Below are positions 56,892 through 64,000 of a stretch of DNA of 64,000 nt, piece by piece (within the stretch, counting starts at the first letter, position 1; each line of letters starts with the position of its first letter). The notes under the pieces are model-generated. The model saw only the letters and a list, made by a program, of their open reading frames with translations, did not search any database and was not told the DNA's origin. The translations under genes and the position numbers were made by a program. The stretch spans positions 5,915,426 through 5,979,425 of the forward strand of contig NC_079894.1 of NCBI RefSeq assembly GCF_024868665.1, in the 5' to 3' direction. The DNA is from Triplophysa rosa. Lineage: Eukaryota > Chordata > Actinopteri > Cypriniformes > Nemacheilidae.

Positions 56892-58717
56892 GTAAGTAAC
56901 TCCTGTGTATTATTTTTACATCTGTTGGTTTCCAATTTCTAAATGTTTCTCTAGATCTCAAAATTTTAATCAGGTTTTTGCTTTCGGTTCGTTTTATCAG
57001 AATTTCTTAATTATAGATGATATAGTATTTTGTAAAAAAAAAGACTTCTTTGCTACTTTTTTGATTATATTGACGTTGTGGGCCTAAAGTATTTGTTTAA
57101 CAGTAAGCATGATTTTAAATCATGAGTTGCTTCAACAGTTTAAAGTACTGAACCTTGCTAGTTTTTCTAGATGATATTTCATTTTATTTTAAATTATAGT
57201 CATGTAAGACATTATAAACAATTTCTTTTTGTGATTATGTTCATTTTATGAACTAACTTTTGTTATGTAATGAAGTTATGTTGGCTATTTCACGACAGTG
57301 TCAGTCACGTTTTCACACTTGACATTCTCCTGAAGACTGAAAATCTTGTTTACCGTAAGTAGCCTACCGTAAACTTCTTACAGTGAGTTCGACAAAATGT
57401 CCTTTAATGCGTGATTTGGTTATAGCCCCTTAACATCAAATTCTAAAATCATTTTTGTTATTTTTAATTTTCATCCTGTTGCAGTTAGTCTTGACATCAG
57501 TCCTAAATTCCTTTTGCAAAATGTCCCGAAGCATACAAACCAGTCTGTGTCCTCAGCTAGATAAGATGCTGCAAAACTATTTTTTTATCAATATTATTCT
57601 TGTAATGAGGAAGATGTGTATTATTCTGAAGAAGCAAGATTTACTATTCAGACTGTGTCAGTCAACAGGCAGGTGGAAGAAACCAGCCATGAAATATCCT
57701 TTCCCCAAGCAAAGCTTATCTCTCATTGTAAATTCTAGGAGGGACCAGAGTATCTACCATGTGATACCTGGACAGAATTTCAGAGTCTTCTTCAAAGCTA
57801 AAACATCATCTAATATAACAGTAAATTGAGCACAAGTCAATTTTTACATTTTGGAGAAATTTCTGGCCTGTTCAAAATATTTTATACATCTTCTCTTATA
57901 TGATCTTTTCTTATGATGTTTTTGGAGAGGCAAAAATATGATTAATCAAAAGGGAACATTTATATACTGATATTACACATAATGCCCCTTCTGTGTCAGC
58001 AGAACAATTGTCTCCATTGTTTGGCACACATAAATTGAAAACGTATTGTATTTGTCACCATTAGGAGTTGAAAAGATGTTTTGAATCTATTCAGGCTTCA
58101 TCTGTTCTATTCATGGAAATTAGCTTTGAATTGACCCTGTATTGTCTCTTATCAACTCAGTCTTTTGTGTTACCCACTAACTAGTCATTGCCTGAATACA
58201 TTTTATATATATATGATATCTGAAGAATTATATTTATGTGATTCAGTGTAACAAGTCAAAATAATCTTTGTTCTTGTACATTCAGTACTGACCTAAGTGT
58301 GATGTGCTGTACAGTGTGAGTCAGAGTGTTGTTGGGTCTGAATGGGAATTTATAACAGAATAATAGAATGTGCACAGGCTCTGTGAAACTATAGTGATGG
58401 GGTTTAAAAGAGAATAGAAATGTTATGCCCAGTCACTCTACCTGAGCTCTGCCATGTCAGCCCACTGTGAGAAGTTATTGTTAACACAAGGAAGGAAGTG
58501 AAAAGTGTTCATGCGTCAGTGCTTCTGAAGAAATGATTTTGTGCACTGAGAGTCAGTGGGATTGACTGATTTTCAGAGATTAAATGGATTCTGTGTCAGT
58601 CGGATGATCTGAAATTCTAAAGTTTTTGTTTGTGCTACTGTGGTAAATGAGCAGTGTTCTCTCTTTAGTGTGCAATTCACAACGCTAAATTGCATATAGT
58701 GGACCTTTAATTTTGTG

Positions 58718-59760
58718 TTAAAGGGATGGTTCACCCAAAAATAAAAATTCTGTAATTTACTCACCTTCGAGTTCTTCCAAATCTGTATAAATGTCTTTGT
58801 TCAGATATACAGAGAGAAAGATATTTGGAAGAATGCTTATAACCAAACAGTTCTTGGAACCCATTGACCACCATAGTAGGAAAACTTACTTTATAATTTT
58901 GTTTGTTCTGTTGAACAGGTGTTTGTAGAACAAGTAAGATCATTCTAATAAAGCAATGTTAATGGAATTTACCGAACCTTTAAAATAATCTAATATAGCA
59001 ACACGGCCCTGTGGTGAGGAACCCAAACTCCAATGATAAATAAATGGAGAAAAAAACCTTGGGAGAAGCCGGTCTCAGCCGGGAGGGCCAGGTCCCCTCT
59101 GTATTAGATATAAATAGCATAATGTAGCTGAGTGCTATAACTTCAAACTGCTGTCATGTGATGTAAATTCAGCATTAAATACTAAGTATTGTAAATACTG
59201 TACAGCAATAATTTGACAACAAGTAGTCCTTCTTTGCTGTTGGTGGGGGAATTTCCTGAGCCGGAGCTGGGATGGTCAGTCAGTCCGCAGGCTCTTGCAG
59301 GAGGATGGCACGGGATGTTCAACTGGAGCTGGCGTAATCTTTAGTTTGGGATTGGCATGTGATGTTCATCTGGACCTGGCGTAATCTCTGGGAATCCCGA
59401 GGTGGGGAAGGAGGGCAGAAAGAGACTAATTAGCGTAGCTGCTGTTCATGAATTTATTTGTTTATTTAGCATATTATGCATTAAGTGATTGCTTGGCTGA
59501 AAAGATGTGTCTTTTATCTAGATTTAAATTGGGAGAGTGTGTCTAACCCCCGAATAATATCGGGAAGGCTATTCCAGAGTTTAGGTGCTACGTATGAGAA
59601 AGCTCTACCCCCTTTGGTGGATTTAGTTATTCTTTTTGTTATCAAAAGTCCAGAGTTTTGAGATCTTAGAGAGCGTGATGGGTAGGAGAGGAGTGTAATA
59701 GAAGCTATGTTTTGTAGGTAGGAGCTAAACCGTTTAAGGCTTTATAAGTAATTATAAGAT
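58718..59760 (-). mobile_element. Second copy of the MITE + LINE composite
   Basis: Begins with the MITE left half (TTAAAGGGATGGTTCACCCA) and runs to TTCTGTTGAACA, the same breakpoint as at 53161-53172. It then continues directly into the LINE interior (ACAAGTAAGATCATTCTAAT), lacking about 110 bases of LINE tail. The LINE part, with GGTCTCAGCCGGGAGGGCCA, goes to 59760; the right MITE half is absent. Confidence 0.75.
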
Positions 59761-60034
59761 GTTGCCGGTGACAAAGAGTTTAGTGATTGAAATAAAGTTT
59801 TGTAATTGGCTGGCATCACAACACAACATTTTACGTATATACGTATAATATTTTATTTTTCATATGAATATGTACCATCTTATGGTGGGGTTAGGGGAGG
59901 GGCTACAATATTGCATTTTTCTTATAATTATTCACATCATACAAACTCATACGAATTAGCCACCTCGTAAAATGCGTACAAAGTCTCGTGAGATTAGGTT
60001 GGGCATCGATCGCTCCCGTGTTTCCTAGACTTTA

Positions 60035-60405
60035 AAGGAATACTTCATACTGTTATCATTTACTTACCTTTGAGTTGTTCCAAATCTGTAGAAATGTCTT
60101 TGTTCTGATGAACACAGATAAAGATATTTGGAAGAATGCTTGTAACCAGACAGATTTTGCCCCCATAGACTCCCATAGTAGGAAAAATTACAATAGTTTG
60201 CTGTCCTACATTCTTCAAAATGTCTTCTTTTGTGTTCAACAAGTAATGGGAGTCAATGGTGGGCAAAATCTGTGTGGTTATAAGCATTCTTCCAAATATC
60301 TTTCTCTGTGTTAATCAGAACAAAGACATTTATACAGATCTGGAACAACTCGAAGGTGAGTAAATGATGACTGAATTTTCATCTTTGGGTGAACTATCCC
60401 TTTAA
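60035..60405. mobile_element. Palindromic MITE copy in ralyl intron 1
   Basis: Left arm GAGTTGTTCCAAATCTGTAG and AGATATTTGGAAGAATGCTT; right arm AAGCATTCTTCCAAATATCT and AGATCTGGAACAACTCGAAG; right end TTTGGGTGAACTATCCCTTTAA at its terminus. The left terminus is degraded. Confidence 0.8.
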
Positions 60406-61059
60406 GACAAACTCCTTGAATTTTGTTGTTACTTTCTTTCAGATCCATATATGAGCTGAGCCTCAGAAACTTCTCTGCTTTTATCATCCTGTGGCTTATA
60501 CAGTATTGTATCTAAATTAAGCCAGAGAAGGTGGGAATCCTGATGAAACACTTTATCACCTGCAGTGAATGCGAGAAACCTCTTTTTTTAAAACTTTTTT
60601 CGAGTGTGAAGTCTTAACTTCTTCACACCTCACAGATTTCTCACATTCTGTAGATTCCTCACAGCTCCTCCTGACTGCTGCCCTGTTAACATCGACATCC
60701 AGCCTAATGTATATGAAGGGATTGTGAAGTGAGTGTTGTTGTTTGAGATGCAAAAATAGTGCTTGGCAAACAATGCCTTTTATTTTTTGTAGACAAACTG
60801 GATAATATTAGGAGGAAAAATGTGTGAAAATGTATACAGAGGATGTGGGGGGAGGTCTATATTTTGTGTCATTATGTGTGTGGCTGTGTTTAGGACAGGG
60901 TGTGAATTTTCAGAATATGTGTCTGACAGCCATAAGTAAGCTTCAATCACCCCACCCTGCCCCCCTTCCCCTCTCTTGCCCCATGCACCACTGAACTCTG
61001 ACCTCATCCGATGGTCCTTCCACTCCCACACCCCCCACCCCCCCTCCACAACATACACT

Positions 61060-61365
61060 GACCGGCACTAGTCACTTTATGCAGCATTGGACTGTTCACT
61101 ACCTCAATCAGCATCGGTCTGCCCCTCTTCAACTACCTCTTCTGACAGGTTAAACAAAGCCTTCTTTTTCTTTTTTTTAAATATCCCTGCTTGTAAAAGT
61201 TGTATTTTACATATATATATAATAATCTGTATTTGTCTGTATTTTTATATATTTTTTTATTCTGTGTAGTGTTATTTGTATGCACCATGGGACTGAGAGT
61301 AACGCGATTTCAATCCTCTATGTACTGTACATGTGGCATAATTGACAATAAAGCAGACTTTGATC
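61060..61365 (+). mobile_element. LINE-derived 3' tail
   Basis: Ends with TGCACCATGGGACTGAGAGT, AACGCGATTTCAATCCTCTA and TTGACAATAAAGCAGACTTT, a pattern typical of the 3' ends of fish non-LTR elements. No protein part. Confidence 0.5.
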
Positions 61366-61588
61366 TGTCGTCATTTTTGGTCATAAACGTTTTATTCCCA
61401 CTGCCGGTTACCATGGTGATTAGTCAGGTAATGGGAATGTAGTTTCAGTTTAAAACCTTACGGAATAACGTAATTTTGAATTTGAATCAGTCAGCCGTAT
61501 GCGTTTCAAACAACTTGTGGGATAGTAAATAAAGACCGATTTTTTTAATATGTGTGTTTATTTGTGTGTTTCAGGACATCCTGAATGA

Positions 61589-64000
<2,412 letters not shown>

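Larger units (their letters stand above)
56892..61574. other. Presumed ralyl intron 1 with several repeats
   Basis: Holds the MITE/LINE composite (58718-59760), a MITE (60035-60405) and a LINE tail (61060-61365). 59770-60010 looks repeat-derived (GTATATACGTATAAT, GGGGTTAGGGGAGGGGCTAC). 56900-58700 shows nothing I recognise; a 124-codon frame at 57455-57829 looks like chance. Confidence 0.4.

Noticed and set aside
57455..57829. 124-codon plus-strand frame in ralyl intron 1
   Set aside because: No recognised domain, AT-driven composition, no splice or promoter support.

Overview
The window is animal nuclear DNA, almost certainly from a ray-finned fish and probably a cyprinid. The evidence is the intron-split vertebrate genes, an actinodin gene (a fin-fold protein family known from fishes and lost in tetrapods), a teleost-style TCR gamma J-C cluster, and a dense scatter of small palindromic DNA transposons and L2-like LINE fragments. 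I found no prokaryotic, viral or CRISPR features and no recognisable tRNA or rRNA gene. All exon structures below were read by hand from splice signals, reading phase and recalled vertebrate protein families, without alignment software.

Layout. 1-2.4 kb (+): the 3' end of the T-cell receptor gamma locus, with two intact J segments, one decayed J and a three-exon constant region; the V segments must lie to the left. 4.3-8.15 kb (-): stard3nl, a MENTAL-domain endosomal membrane protein. 10.3-11.4 kb (-): epdr1, a secreted ependymin-related protein. 12.0-13.5 kb (+): nol7, a nucleolar protein. 14.96-24.05 kb (-): ranbp9, a SPRY/LisH/CTLH/CRA scaffold in 14 coding exons. 25.9-26.6 kb (-): rnf182, a RING E3 ligase with two membrane segments in one coding exon. 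28.7-40.3 kb (+): retreg1 (fam134b), an ER-phagy receptor in 9 exons with a C-terminal LIR. 44.5-49.1 kb (+): an actinodin gene whose frame is broken by one in-frame TAA inside a Cys-Asn/Asp-Pro repeat. 56.7 kb to the right edge (+): the start of ralyl (hnRNP C/RALY family RRM protein), first coding exon only.

Gene order joins blocks that I recall lying on separate human chromosome arms: TRG-STARD3NL-EPDR1 (7p14), NOL7-RANBP9-RNF182 (6p23), RETREG1 (5p15) and RALYL (8q21). TRG/stard3nl and nol7/ranbp9 are tail-to-tail pairs. epdr1/nol7 and rnf182/retreg1 are head-to-head pairs that may share promoter DNA. The genes do not form one pathway; they are neighbours by synteny.

The most notable items are: the premature stop in the otherwise intact actinodin; the TRG J cluster with readable 12-spacer recombination signals and one J that has lost its splice donor; a 1.23-kb hAT-like element with a perfect 8-bp target duplication and an internal CpG-rich tandem array in retreg1 intron 3; a palindromic MITE split by a LINE with both target-site copies visible, and a second copy of that same composite 5 kb away; and a strong-context upstream ORF before rnf182. 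I found no convincing wholly new biological system.
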